64,000 nucleotides of DNA, taken from the NCBI RefSeq assembly GCF_003815655.1, contig NZ_CP033917.1, positions 2,790,001 through 2,854,000 on the forward strand, in the 5' to 3' direction. A model generated the notes under the pieces. That model saw only the letters and a list, made by a program, of their open reading frames with translations, made no database searches and was not told where the DNA came from. This DNA is from Chryseobacterium sp. G0201 (GTDB taxonomy: Bacteria; Bacteroidota; Bacteroidia; Flavobacteriales; Weeksellaceae). Positions 16,959 through 26,220 of the stretch are shown one piece after another; the stretch's first letter is position 1, and the number at the start of each line of letters is the position of its first letter. The position numbers were made by a program, and so were the translations under genes.

Positions 16959-18050
16959 ATGAAAACATTAATTTATTTTTTTCTGCCTTTCATAGCAATA
17001 TCAATACAGGGACAGATTGGCATCAACACCCAGACGCCCGAGGCCACTTTAGAAGTTGTAGGGAAACCAAATGACACCAATCATTATGACGGGATTATTC
17101 CTCCACGGATTACAGGAAACCAACTCGCAGCAAAAACATATTCATCTGCAAAAAAAGGAGCTGTCGTGTTTGTAACATCTCCAGCTACTAATTTATCCGG
17201 TCAGGTCATTCATATCACAAAGTCCGGGTTGTATTATTTTGACGGTGATCTATGGAAGTCATTTATACAAGAAGACCCACTAAATACAGTTGCACTCAAG
17301 GGCAACACTTCTACGGTTGAACTTATTGTCAAGAACAGTCTTCATCTTAATTTTGATGAGAAAGAAAATTACATACTGGGCATTTCCAGAAGTCCCATCA
17401 CTGGTGACTACAATTCTATTTTTGCAACCGACTCTAATATAACCTCTGGAAAAGGAAACTCAGCCAGTGCTTATGCAATGTCTCAAGGCGAAGTAACGGG
17501 CAAGCTCAATTATGGCGCAGGAGTTTCGGCATTGAATGGGATTGCAAACGGAGTGATTTCCGGAAGCAGAAATATTGGAATTGGTCCAGGAGCGATGTCC
17601 TACATTACGTCAGGAAATGATAACATATCTATTGGCTATCTGTCAGGAACAGGAAACCGAACAGGGTCTAACAATATTTTCATTGGCATTGGCGCTGGTA
17701 GTCCGGCCACAGGAAACAGAAGCGTAAGTAATAAACTAGCTATACATTCAACCCCCGTTACAACAAGTTCAACCAGCTTTTGGGATAGTATCACGAACAA
17801 TTATACGGATTACAAATTTGCTTTGATCTCGGGGGATTTTTCTGAAAGATGGTTAAATATCAATGGCAAGCTAAGCGTTACACCTTCCCAAATGCCCAAT
17901 GCAGACGGAGATTCATCCTATACAAAAAAAGTAGTTGCCAAAGCTGATGGCTCATTTGGTTTTGCAACAGAGACAGTTCCTAACCCTCCCTCGACCGGAA
18001 CGTATATTCTGAAAAGTGTGAATGGAGTAGCGAGTTGGGTAATACCCTAA
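16959..18050 (+). CDS. Secreted fibre-like surface protein, paralogue B
   Basis: This 363-residue protein has a signal peptide and the same conserved N-terminal module as the preceding gene (IGINTQTPEATLEVVGKP…). The middle has repeats of the form NIGIGPGAM / NISIGYLSG / NIFIGIGAG spaced by Ser/Gly/Asn-rich loops. This resembles the left-handed beta-roll of YadA-like heads and phage tail-fibre stems, so the product may form a trimeric fibre. The end (TYILKSVNGVASWVIP) resembles C-termini seen in Flavobacteriia tail-fibre-like proteins. No adhesin anchor is visible. The function is inferred to be adhesion or surface display. Confidence 0.72.
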   Translation: MKTLIYFFLPFIAISIQGQIGINTQTPEATLEVVGKPNDTNHYDGIIPPRITGNQLAAKTYSSAKKGAVVFVTSPATNLSGQVIHITKSGLYYFDGDLWKSFIQEDPLNTVALKGNTSTVELIVKNSLHLNFDEKENYILGISRSPITGDYNSIFATDSNITSGKGNSASAYAMSQGEVTGKLNYGAGVSALNGIANGVISGSRNIGIGPGAMSYITSGNDNISIGYLSGTGNRTGSNNIFIGIGAGSPATGNRSVSNKLAIHSTPVTTSSTSFWDSITNNYTDYKFALISGDFSERWLNINGKLSVTPSQMPNADGDSSYTKKVVAKADGSFGFATETVPNPPSTGTYILKSVNGVASWVIP

Positions 18051-18105
18051 GATCAATGTAATAAAAGACTTCTACCAAGCATTTCATAATCTAAAAAACA
18101 GAACA

Positions 18106-18429
18106 ATGACAATCTATTTCAAACTCATTATCCTGGTTATTTGTATGTGTCTCACATCCTGTAAATCTATTATTTCCAATCCTGTTAAGCCTTTAAAAGA
18201 TGATTCTTTAGAATTAAATCAGAAATATGAAGTTCAGGATTTCACTACAAAAATTCATAAAATAAAAATAACATCAATTGACAGCAAAAGTATTTACGGC
18301 ATTTCCAATAAAGGAGATTTTATATCAATTGATAAAAAACACATCAGGGAAGTGAAAAAAGTAAAAGTCGTGAGTTCCATTGTTGTGGGCATTATGGCAA
18401 TTGCAGCGGTCATCTTCATTCCTATTTAG
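18106..18429 (+). CDS. Small lipoprotein with C-terminal membrane segment
   Basis: This 107-residue protein has a lipoprotein signal with lipobox LTSC (Cys at residue 19) and a hydrophobic C-terminal segment VVSSIVVGIMAIAAVIFIPI. The region between is a short beta-rich domain (IKITSIDSKSIYGISNKGDF). I do not recognise the family. It sits between the surface-protein pair and the mobilization genes, 56 bases after the former and 40 bases before the latter, so its association is uncertain. Confidence 0.7.
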   Translation: MTIYFKLIILVICMCLTSCKSIISNPVKPLKDDSLELNQKYEVQDFTTKIHKIKITSIDSKSIYGISNKGDFISIDKKHIREVKKVKVVSSIVVGIMAIAAVIFIPI

Positions 18430-18469
18430 TAATAGCATTCATTAGATCAAACTTGATTTGAAACTGAGT

Positions 18470-18826
18470 ATGGACGAATTAAAAGATGAGGTGATTTTGA
18501 TCAGGATAAAGAGTCAAAAAAAGAAAGACTGGAAAAATCTTTGTTCCAAAAAGCAAATTTCTCTGACAAGCTTAATCATCGACTCTGTTGAGAACAGGAT
18601 TTTAAATGATGAGAGGAGAAAAATATTGGCGTTCATAGAAAAACAGGATAACATTTTCGGGAAAATTGAAACCAACATCAATCAGGTAGCAAAAATAGCA
18701 AATGGTCAAAAATTTATCAGCGAAAATGAACTCAGAAATTTTTCAGATAAGTTATTGGAGATCATAATTCTGAAAAAACAACAGAACGAAATCTTTACAA
18801 AAATCTATGCAAAGCTATCGAGATGA
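18470..18826 (+). CDS. Relaxosome accessory protein (MobC/ribbon-helix-helix type)
   Basis: The 118-residue product (from ATG 18470; a TTG at 18458 is possible but less likely) starts with DEVILIRIKSQKKKDWKN, compatible with a ribbon-helix-helix DNA-binding unit. It has the stretch KIETNINQVAKIANG, a hallmark of plasmid mobilization proteins that help the relaxase at oriT. Long helices with Lys/Glu bias follow. Its stop overlaps the relaxase ATG by four bases. It probably binds the element's oriT, which should lie close by, but no clear nick site was recognised in the short upstream gap. Confidence 0.75.
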   Translation: MDELKDEVILIRIKSQKKKDWKNLCSKKQISLTSLIIDSVENRILNDERRKILAFIEKQDNIFGKIETNINQVAKIANGQKFISENELRNFSDKLLEIIILKKQQNEIFTKIYAKLSR

Positions 18827-20313
18827 TTGTTAAGATCATGGATCCGGCAGGTCCCAGTTTTCCAGGAGTTCATTATAATGATAAGAAAATTGACAAAGGA
18901 ACCGGAGAATTAATGCTGATGAAAAATTTTCCTTCCTTCATTAACGAATCAAGCAGCAAGGAAGAAGTAAGAAACTATTTGATAGCTATTTCGATTGGGA
19001 ACAAAAAAGTATTAAAGCCTCAATTTCATGCGATGATCTCTACGAAATTTCAAGGACATTCGAAAGAAGAGCTTACTAAGATAGCGGAGAATTTTATGGA
19101 TGAAATGAAATATAGCGGACAGCCTTTTATTGTGGTTTTTCATAAGGATACAGATAATAATCACGTACACATTGTTTCAACCCGGGTTGATAAACAGACA
19201 GGGAAAAAGATCAATGACAGTTATGAAAGGCTTAAAGCCCAAAAAGCATTAAGCGTTACAATGGAAAAATTGTATGGTCAGAAACCGGAAGAAGAACTGG
19301 AAAAACTGCTGAACTACAAAATAAGTTCGCTTAATCAGTTAGAAACTCTACTCAATAGAAATGGATATAAGATAGGCAAAAACACAAATGATGAAAATTC
19401 TTTTAACATTTTAAAAAACGGCGTAATACAGCAAACACTTTCAGGAAATCAGATTGTTTTTGATAACAGTAAAAATGATAAAAGGGCAAAGCAGATCAAA
19501 GCCATACTAAGCAAATACAAAGAATTGTATTCCACCAAGGTTTTTAAAGTGGAAGATGATAGGCAACAGCAATCGATGCTCCCAAAGGAAAAGTTACGAG
19601 AAAATGAATTAAAAATAAAAATCAGTTTTGAAAGTGAACTCCAAAAGAAGCTGAAAGATGTTTTCGGGATCGATATGGTTTTTCATCATAAAGAAGATAA
19701 AAATCCTTTTGGCTACACTTTAATCGACCACAAAACAGGAAAAGTATATAAAGGAAGTGATATTCTGAAAATGAATGAAGTGTTTGAATTTACTTATGAC
19801 AGGCTGGATAAGAAGACTTTTGAAATACTGAAGGATTATAATACCCGCAGTCAGGAAACAAAAAATATCCTGTTTCAATTTTTCAATAAAAACAATCCGG
19901 AAACGCAAATCAAGGATTTTATGCTTTTTGAGAACAAAGGAAAGAAAGATCTGGAAACCTATCGAAAAGTCCAGTTTGAAGTAAAGGATTTTATTAGAAA
20001 TCAAAAAAACACAAATGATGAAAAAAAAGATATTTCTATAACGACTGCTGAAGACGGAAAGCTGTATGCTGTTCATACCAGATTCCATTACGTGGGTGAA
20101 CTTCAACCATTAATCGGAGAAAAGGAATATCAAAAATTTCTGAATCCGACAGGTGTAAATGAAGTGCAGACAGAAAACCGGACCGAAAACAATGAGAAAT
20201 CAGAATTAAACAAAGCCGTTAACAAGATGCTGTTTGAGTTAATGAAAAGTTCGGGAACTGCAAAAGACCCTGCCGAAAATGAACTCAAAAAAAGACGAAA
20301 AAAAAGACGATAA
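18823..20313 (+). CDS. Relaxase (MobA/MobB-type mobilization nuclease)
   Basis: This 496-residue protein has the relaxase/mobilization nuclease domain in its N-terminal half. The metal-binding histidines are in NNHVHIVSTRVD (His114 and His116), preceded by IVVFHKDTD, and a candidate catalytic tyrosine near the N-terminus lies in FPGVHYNDKK. Relaxases nick one strand at oriT and stay bound to the 5' end during conjugation. The C-terminal half is Lys/Glu-rich and has no recognised domain. The gene overlaps the accessory gene by four bases, and the ParA-like gene follows 76 bases later. Confidence 0.9.
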   Translation: MIVKIMDPAGPSFPGVHYNDKKIDKGTGELMLMKNFPSFINESSSKEEVRNYLIAISIGNKKVLKPQFHAMISTKFQGHSKEELTKIAENFMDEMKYSGQPFIVVFHKDTDNNHVHIVSTRVDKQTGKKINDSYERLKAQKALSVTMEKLYGQKPEEELEKLLNYKISSLNQLETLLNRNGYKIGKNTNDENSFNILKNGVIQQTLSGNQIVFDNSKNDKRAKQIKAILSKYKELYSTKVFKVEDDRQQQSMLPKEKLRENELKIKISFESELQKKLKDVFGIDMVFHHKEDKNPFGYTLIDHKTGKVYKGSDILKMNEVFEFTYDRLDKKTFEILKDYNTRSQETKNILFQFFNKNNPETQIKDFMLFENKGKKDLETYRKVQFEVKDFIRNQKNTNDEKKDISITTAEDGKLYAVHTRFHYVGELQPLIGEKEYQKFLNPTGVNEVQTENRTENNEKSELNKAVNKMLFELMKSSGTAKDPAENELKKRRKKRR

Positions 20314-20389
20314 AATTGGTAGTTGTCGGTTGATAGAAAAATCTTCTCCAGTCCAACAACATTCAACTAAAAACAAAAAACTAGACCCA

Positions 20390-21040
20390 ATGATCATCAC
20401 ATTTGCCACACAAAAAGGAGGAACCGGAAAAACGACATTAGCCATCGCTTTTGCCAATTACATTTCGGCAATTTCGGAAAGGAAAATCAATGTTTTTGAT
20501 TTTGATTATCAGAAATCATTTTACTACAAATGGAAAGATGATGAATTATCGGAAAGTCCGAAATTATATGAAGTGGAAATTATTGGCGATGAAGACCAAC
20601 AGCCATTTTCAGACTTTGAGACCCTCATTAATTTAAAAGATAGCGATGAGATCAACCTTTTTGACTTGGCAGGGACACTCGATGCAAAATACAGCGATCT
20701 GCTCATTTACAGTGATTTTATCGTGATTCCATTTGAGTATTCAGATGTTTCTGTCAAGTCCACATTGGTCTTTATCAATATGCTGGGACTATTGGAAAGT
20801 GAGGCAGAAAGAGTATTTATCCGCTCCAAATATGATAAGGGCTACAAGTATCTGAATCAGGAAGGAATGGACATTGAGCTGAAAAAATTCGGATTGCTGC
20901 TAGAAAATCCTGTATTCAAAAAAAATGTCCTGCAAAAGATTGATACCAGAAAGCTGACCTACGAACAAAAATACGGGGTAAGAAAATCTTTCGATGAATT
21001 GATAGAATATATTAATCAAACATTGAAGATCACCCTTTGA
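20390..21040 (+). CDS. ParA-like ATPase (TraA-type)
   Basis: The chosen start is ATG 20390, giving a 216-residue protein that opens MIITFATQKGGTGKTTLAI with the deviant Walker A motif of ParA/MinD proteins at residues 9-16. A longer frame from 20279 would overlap the relaxase end and add a non-conserved tail. The switch region NLFDLAGTLD and a Walker B-like IVIPFEYSD follow. ParA-like ATPases are at the same position in Bacteroidota conjugative transposons (TraA), probably in DNA positioning or control of transfer. Confidence 0.85.
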   Translation: MIITFATQKGGTGKTTLAIAFANYISAISERKINVFDFDYQKSFYYKWKDDELSESPKLYEVEIIGDEDQQPFSDFETLINLKDSDEINLFDLAGTLDAKYSDLLIYSDFIVIPFEYSDVSVKSTLVFINMLGLLESEAERVFIRSKYDKGYKYLNQEGMDIELKKFGLLLENPVFKKNVLQKIDTRKLTYEQKYGVRKSFDELIEYINQTLKITL

Positions 21041-21085
21041 AATAAAAAATATACCTAAGTATTAATCTCTATAACTTCAGTAAAA

Positions 21086-21679
21086 ATGATAAAAATCTCG
21101 CTTTGCATCTTAGCTGTTTATCTGACGTATTACGCCGGAAATATCTTATACGATCTGTTTCTAAAAAAAGAAAAAGAAATCTATAAAGAAGAGACGGAGG
21201 AATTTTCGTTGTCCGAAATTTCCGAGCAGTACGAAGATCTTACTGCAACTATAGGGATTGAAGATGTAGAAAATCTCAACACTCCCAAATCCTTTAATAA
21301 AAATCCAGTCCATTCTGATATCACTGAAGGAAATGAAGAAAGACAAGATCTGGAGCATTTGAGGGAACTATTTGAATCTGAACAAGATTTGGATGAATTC
21401 GACAATCCATCAAAAAAGGATTCCACGGAAATTGAAAACCAACCTTACCCTCAAAAAGCTGAATTAAGCGATGCGTATTTTGACCAGAAAGAAAAAATAC
21501 CAGACGAAATTGAAAACGAGAAACCTAACGAAGTGATTAGCGAAAACCCAATCACGGTTAGTGCAGACCAGGAAACTTCCAGAATAAAAGATTGGAAGGC
21601 GATGCTTAATCTTTCTGAAACCTTGGTTCAAATGGTGGCGAACTACGATGGATACAAAGTTTATCAATCCACGATGTAG
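21086..21679 (+). CDS. Acidic membrane-anchored conjugation-region protein
   Basis: This 197-residue protein has one N-terminal membrane span (ISLCILAVYLTYYAGNILYDLF), a long acidic, Glu/Asp/Ser-rich middle without clear structure, and a short C-terminal helix DWKAMLNLSETLVQMVANYDGY. I recognise no family. The place between the ParA-like gene and TraE suggests a conjugation function comparable to TraB/TraD of CTnDOT-like elements, but sequence support is lacking. A 132-base gap with a small CGGAT/ATCCG inverted repeat separates it from traE. Confidence 0.65.
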   Translation: MIKISLCILAVYLTYYAGNILYDLFLKKEKEIYKEETEEFSLSEISEQYEDLTATIGIEDVENLNTPKSFNKNPVHSDITEGNEERQDLEHLRELFESEQDLDEFDNPSKKDSTEIENQPYPQKAELSDAYFDQKEKIPDEIENEKPNEVISENPITVSADQETSRIKDWKAMLNLSETLVQMVANYDGYKVYQSTM

Positions 21680-21811
21680 TTAGCCAACTTAAACAAAATC
21701 TAACGCACTGATTATTAGAATTAACAGCGGATTTCCATCCGTTGTCCGGGACTTCTATGCCCAAAATTTAACACTCAATTGATTATTAACCCTTTATAAA
21801 TTTTTTGAATT

Positions 21812-22135
21812 ATGATGAAAAATTTTTTCACAAAAAACGTGACAACAAAAAAAGTTCTAACCCTAGCCTTGGCAATTATGGCAATAACCCCAGCATTTGC
21901 ACAAGGAGGAGCAACCGCTATCTCCAACGCAGCAAGTGATATTACAGATTATTGGGATCCCGTAAAGCTGATCTTGAAAGCAGTGGGTGGATTGGTCGGT
22001 TTCATCGGAGGTCTTCGTGTGTATAACAAATGGACGAATGGTGACCAGGATGTCAACAAAGAGATCCTTGGTTATGGAGGAGCGATGATCTTCTTGATTG
22101 TAGTTCCGGAATTTGTAACAGCATTCTTTGCCTAG
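21812..22135 (+). CDS. traE: TraE-like conjugation membrane protein (DUF4134)
   Basis: This 107-residue protein has a cleavable signal peptide ending AITPAFAQ and two membrane spans (LILKAVGGLVGFIGGLRVY and GGAMIFLIVVPEFVTAFF). This matches the DUF4134/TraE family of Bacteroidota conjugative elements, which is comparable to the small VirB2/VirB3-like proteins of type IV secretion systems. Two tandem ATGs are present (21812 and 21815). It begins the block of structural transfer genes, one base before the ATG of the TraF-like gene. Confidence 0.9.
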   Translation: MMKNFFTKNVTTKKVLTLALAIMAITPAFAQGGATAISNAASDITDYWDPVKLILKAVGGLVGFIGGLRVYNKWTNGDQDVNKEILGYGGAMIFLIVVPEFVTAFFA

Positions 22136-22136
22136 T

Positions 22137-22451
22137 ATGGGATTCTATCTTTACAAGGGGTTGAAAAAACCCCTTGTATTCTTCGGGCTCAAAGGGAAGT
22201 ACATCATTTATGCAGTCGGCGTTATCGGAGGCGGGGTGATTTCAGCATTGGTACTCTCAAAGTTCGGTCTATTAGGCTCTCTGCTTGGTCTTGCAGTCAC
22301 TGCGGGAGGTGTTTACTTCATTTTCAAAAGACAGGATAAGTATGGTTTGTATGATAAAACCAAAAACTTCGATCAGATTTTAATTTTTCCAAAAAGATTA
22401 CATAATAATAAACTTCTTAAGAATGGCAACAGCAAAAAAACAAGCCTTTAG
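22137..22451 (+). CDS. traF: TraF-like conjugation membrane protein (DUF4133)
   Basis: The ATG at 22137 lies one base after the traE stop and is preferred over the TTG at 22128. The 104-residue product opens MGFYLYKGLKKPLVFFGLKG, followed by two membrane spans and the family motif RQDKYGLYDK, as in DUF4133/TraF proteins. These correspond in position to VirB3 and are thought to anchor the TraG ATPase. Its 3' end overlaps the TraG gene by 29 bases, so translation is coupled. Confidence 0.9.
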   Translation: MGFYLYKGLKKPLVFFGLKGKYIIYAVGVIGGGVISALVLSKFGLLGSLLGLAVTAGGVYFIFKRQDKYGLYDKTKNFDQILIFPKRLHNNKLLKNGNSKKTSL

Positions 22452-25400
22452 CATCCCATTTATTGGATACGATTATGGAAAAGATTTCAATTGGGATTTT
22501 GATGTTCTTTTCGGACAATACGGAAACCCTATTATTGGGATTAAGGTAAAAAATATTGTCGAACAATATTCGGCAGATCCTGACAGCTATCTCAATTTCC
22601 ACACGGTGTTAAATCAGGTGGTGTCGATCATTGGAGAAGGAAGAATTGTTCAGAAGCTCGATATTTTTTCTAAAAAAAGATACACCGCTGAACAATCAAA
22701 CCAATTTCTACAACAAAAATATTCGGAACATTTTGACGGCAGGCTTTTCAAAACCATTGAAACGGTTCTTTTCTTTACAGATATCATCGATGATAAGCTG
22801 AAAAAGAAAATGAAGCATTATCATTTTTCGGATAAAAGCTACAAAGAATTAAGGGATAAGTGCCAAAAAGTATTGATGCTTTTGAAGCAGAACAATTGTG
22901 AACCTGAGTTTCTATTTGAGAAAGATTTCGAATACTACATTTCCGGAGTTTTGTCGATGCAGTTTTCCGAATCTCCAACATTTGATAATATCAAAAGCAC
23001 CAACGAATTTTTACAGATTGGGAACCGATTCGTGAAGAATATTTCTTACGTGGATGTAGAAAATATTGATCTGCCTTCAGAAATTGAGCCTTACTCTTTT
23101 CTCGGAGGAAACGGTGCGGCAGCTGAAACGGCGGTTGATAATTTTAGTTTTATTAATGAACTGGAAGATTATGAGACCATTGTCTACAATCAGATCATTA
23201 CCATTCCGCTTCAGGCACAACAACAAAGGGAGCTTGATAAAAAGAAGAAAAAACACGAAGGAGCAGCTAACAATTCTCCGTCCAACGCGATTATAGCAGA
23301 TGAAATTCAGACCCTGCTTCATAATATAGCGATTGACGGACAGCTCGTTGTCAATGCTCATTTTTCAATCTTATTTTCCGCAGAAACACTGGAGAAAATG
23401 GAAAATATTCAGTCGATGATTGAAAACAAATTATTCACGAAAGGAATTATTGTTTCTAAAAATGCCTACAACCAACTCGAACTCTGGCGATCAGCCATTC
23501 CTGGCAATGGAACAGAACTTAGGGAATACGATCTATTTATGACGACAAGCGAAGCGGCCTTGTGTTTTTTTTTTAAAGAAAGTTACCCCGTGAATGAAGA
23601 ATCCAATTTCTATTTACGATTTACCGATAGACAAGGTGTTCCGCTGAAAGTTGATCCTTCGGATTTACCGATGAAAACAGGAAGAATTAATAACAGAAAT
23701 AAATTTGTATTAGGACCATCAGGTTCCGGAAAGTCATTTTTGATGAACAATATTATAGAGCAATATCTCACGTATAACTATGACGTAGTTATTGTTGACA
23801 CTGGAGATTCTTATTCAGGAACTTGTAAATACAAAGGAGGAAGATACATCCAATACACAGAAGAAAAACCGATTACTATGAATCCTTTTCTGATGGATCA
23901 AAAAGAATTTAATATCGAAAAAATAGAATTTTTGACCAACCTGATCTTCCTGATCTGGCAAGGTCCCGATGCTGCAATGTCATCGGCTCAAAAATCCATT
24001 TTAGATAATGTTTTGATGTCTTATTACCATCAATACTTCAACTCAGGAACAGAGTGGTATGAAAATAAAACTTCTGAAGAACTCATTCTCTATCTGGGTA
24101 AATACAACATTCACGAAGATGATCTTTTTTCTGAATATGAAAACGAAGCCAAAGGACAGTATACTTACTATGACATTTTGGGAATTACTTTCGATGCCAG
24201 TTCCGATGAAATAAAGGAAGCGGGAAGAAAATTATTGAAATTTTATCATCCCGACAAGAACATTAATAACCCGGAATATGAAAGCGAAAATTTCTACAAG
24301 GTTTATGAAGCGTATGACACGCTGAACGATGAAGAAAGAAGGAAAATATACAATGAAACGCAGTTGATTTTAATCAGGTCGAATGATATCATCAGGCAAC
24401 CCAGATCAGCTGAAGAATGGAATGAATCCTTTAGAAAAGCCATTATCAGAAAAATAAAAGAACTGGAAGAAAAGCTGGTTGTAAAAGAACTTTCGTTCAA
24501 TGGGTTTTATGATTATTGCGATCAATTTCTTCCTATTTACCTGAATAATAAGAAACACAATATCATAGAAAAGGAATTCAATCTCCGCACCTTTTTATTT
24601 GTACTGAAAGATTTTTACAAAGGCGGAAGGTACGGAACCACTTTAAATGAAAGTGCCGATAATACGCTTTTTGACGAATCTTTTATTGTTTTTGAAATTG
24701 ATAATGTTAAGGATAATCCGAAATTGTTTCCGATAGTAACGCTCATTATTATGGACACTTTTATTCAGAAAATGAGACTCAGAAAAGACCGCAGAAAAGC
24801 CTTAATAATCGAAGAAGCGTGGAAGGCCATTGCTAGTAAATTGATGGGTGGATACATTCTTTATTTATATAAAACGGTGAGGAAATTTTGGGGAGAAGCG
24901 GTGGTGGTAACGCAGGAACTGGATGACATTATTGGAAATGCAGTGGTTAAAGATTCCATCATCAATAATTCGGACACTTTTATATTGCTTGACCAGACGA
25001 AGTTCAAAGACAACTTTGATAAAATCGCTTCATTGCTATCGCTCAATAAAGTAGAGCAAAACAAGATTTTTACCATCAACAATCTCAACAACAAATTCGG
25101 AAGAAGCCGATTCAAAGAATTTTACTTAAAAAGAGGTTCAAAAGGAGAGGTCTATGGAAATGAGGTTTCATTGGAGCAATATCTCACCTACACTACAGAA
25201 AAACCGGAAAAATCGGCAGTTGAATATTATGTATGTCAATATGGCGACTATGATGAAGCATTGCGCAAAATAGTTGGTGATCTCAAAACCTTCGGAGACA
25301 GTCTGGAAAACTTAGTGTCACTGGTGAACTTATATCAAAATCCATTGGATGATAAAATCAATTCTTTCTACAGAATGATGAAAAAGGAACACAAAGGGAA

Positions 25401-25497
25401 GAATGTCTTCAAGACTATCACACAGGAATTAGAAGACCGCAATATCAGTTTTTCAGAATTAATCAGTAAACAAAATTACGCTTATGAAAACGTTTAG
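22423..25497 (+). CDS. traG: TraG/VirB4-type conjugation ATPase with inserted DnaJ domain
   Basis: This 1024-residue ATPase powers the type IV channel. The N-terminal half is TraG-like. The Walker A motif GPSGSGKS is at about residues 431-438 and the Walker B-like ALIIEEAWK near residue 793. Between them an extra segment reads as a J domain, residues about 580-645: YYDILGITF, the helix II to III loop FYHPDKN with His609-Pro610-Asp611, then FYKVYEAYDTLNDEERRKIYN. J domains recruit Hsp70 (DnaK). The usual TraG length is about 830 residues, and the insertion accounts for part of the excess. The reading frame through the insertion is uninterrupted. The gene overlaps traF and the following gene by 14 bases, so it is a normal operon member. 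Confidence 0.92.
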   Translation: MATAKKQAFSIPFIGYDYGKDFNWDFDVLFGQYGNPIIGIKVKNIVEQYSADPDSYLNFHTVLNQVVSIIGEGRIVQKLDIFSKKRYTAEQSNQFLQQKYSEHFDGRLFKTIETVLFFTDIIDDKLKKKMKHYHFSDKSYKELRDKCQKVLMLLKQNNCEPEFLFEKDFEYYISGVLSMQFSESPTFDNIKSTNEFLQIGNRFVKNISYVDVENIDLPSEIEPYSFLGGNGAAAETAVDNFSFINELEDYETIVYNQIITIPLQAQQQRELDKKKKKHEGAANNSPSNAIIADEIQTLLHNIAIDGQLVVNAHFSILFSAETLEKMENIQSMIENKLFTKGIIVSKNAYNQLELWRSAIPGNGTELREYDLFMTTSEAALCFFFKESYPVNEESNFYLRFTDRQGVPLKVDPSDLPMKTGRINNRNKFVLGPSGSGKSFLMNNIIEQYLTYNYDVVIVDTGDSYSGTCKYKGGRYIQYTEEKPITMNPFLMDQKEFNIEKIEFLTNLIFLIWQGPDAAMSSAQKSILDNVLMSYYHQYFNSGTEWYENKTSEELILYLGKYNIHEDDLFSEYENEAKGQYTYYDILGITFDASSDEIKEAGRKLLKFYHPDKNINNPEYESENFYKVYEAYDTLNDEERRKIYNETQLILIRSNDIIRQPRSAEEWNESFRKAIIRKIKELEEKLVVKELSFNGFYDYCDQFLPIYLNNKKHNIIEKEFNLRTFLFVLKDFYKGGRYGTTLNESADNTLFDESFIVFEIDNVKDNPKLFPIVTLIIMDTFIQKMRLRKDRRKALIIEEAWKAIASKLMGGYILYLYKTVRKFWGEAVVVTQELDDIIGNAVVKDSIINNSDTFILLDQTKFKDNFDKIASLLSLNKVEQNKIFTINNLNNKFGRSRFKEFYLKRGSKGEVYGNEVSLEQYLTYTTEKPEKSAVEYYVCQYGDYDEALRKIVGDLKTFGDSLENLVSLVNLYQNPLDDKINSFYRMMKKEHKGKNVFKTITQELEDRNISFSELISKQNYAYENV

Positions 25498-26209
25498 ACC
25501 TATAAATTTACCAAGAGGATTTCGTCACGTTTCATCTCTGGCGAACCATATTATATTGAAGGTTTTTCTACTAATTTTCTCCTTCTGGGAGACAATGGGA
25601 TTCGCTCAAAACACTTACATCGACCCTACGGTAACAGCGGCAATGATTCTTTATTCTGAAAATCTAAAAGCCAAACAGAACGAAGTCATTGATGAAACTT
25701 CAAAATTAAAGGACGCACAGACCTGGGTGGGGACTCAGATGGTGGCAGCTAATGACATTCAGAATAAAATTCTGAAGGGTTTAAAAGAGGTTTCCGGCAC
25801 TTTACAAAATGGAATTCAGGCACAGGAAATCTACTCTGAACTTAATAAATGCTACAATTATTCATCACAAGTGATACAACTAGCATCAGAACATCCTGAG
25901 TATGCCATTTTTGGGGTGAAAGCTTCACAAAAAACGTATGAGCAAAGTCTAAAGATTGTTACAGATGTTTCTGATATTCTCGCTTCCGGAGAGCTGAATC
26001 TTGCAACAGCAGGAGACCGCTACAAAATTCTTCATAATATTTCAGGTAATGTCAAAAATCTGAAACTATGGCTTTTGGCGATAAAACTACGACTGGAAAA
26101 AGCCAATCGATTGGGATTCTGGAATTCCATTAATCCATTTGCAGGCTACATCAATACAGACAAAGCTATTGTTGAAAACATAATGAACAGGTACAAACGG
26201 AATTTTTAA
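25484..26209 (+). CDS. Secreted conjugation protein 1 of 4 (TraI/DUF4141-like)
   Basis: This 241-residue protein has an internal-type signal segment (ILKVFLLIFSFWETMGFAQ) and a mostly helical periplasmic body with KDAQTWVGTQMVAANDIQNK. It ends in GYINTDKAIVENIMNRYKRNF; a version of this C-terminal motif closes the next three proteins too. The arrangement fits the TraI/DUF4141 and VirB5-like proteins of Bacteroidota conjugation systems, which may be minor pilus components. The first ATG overlaps traG. The motif IKLRLEKANRLGFWNSINPF is shared with the third copy (INLRLENAKKIPYL). Confidence 0.65.
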   Translation: MKTFRPINLPRGFRHVSSLANHIILKVFLLIFSFWETMGFAQNTYIDPTVTAAMILYSENLKAKQNEVIDETSKLKDAQTWVGTQMVAANDIQNKILKGLKEVSGTLQNGIQAQEIYSELNKCYNYSSQVIQLASEHPEYAIFGVKASQKTYEQSLKIVTDVSDILASGELNLATAGDRYKILHNISGNVKNLKLWLLAIKLRLEKANRLGFWNSINPFAGYINTDKAIVENIMNRYKRNF

Positions 26210-26220
26210 ATTTTTCTATT

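Noticed and set aside
18430..18469. oriT directly before the mobilization genes
   Set aside because: The gap is only 40 bases and no convincing inverted repeat or nick sequence was seen.
22423..25497. J domain as a separate gene inserted by error
   Set aside because: The frame is continuous on both sides and the ATPase motifs are intact before and after it.
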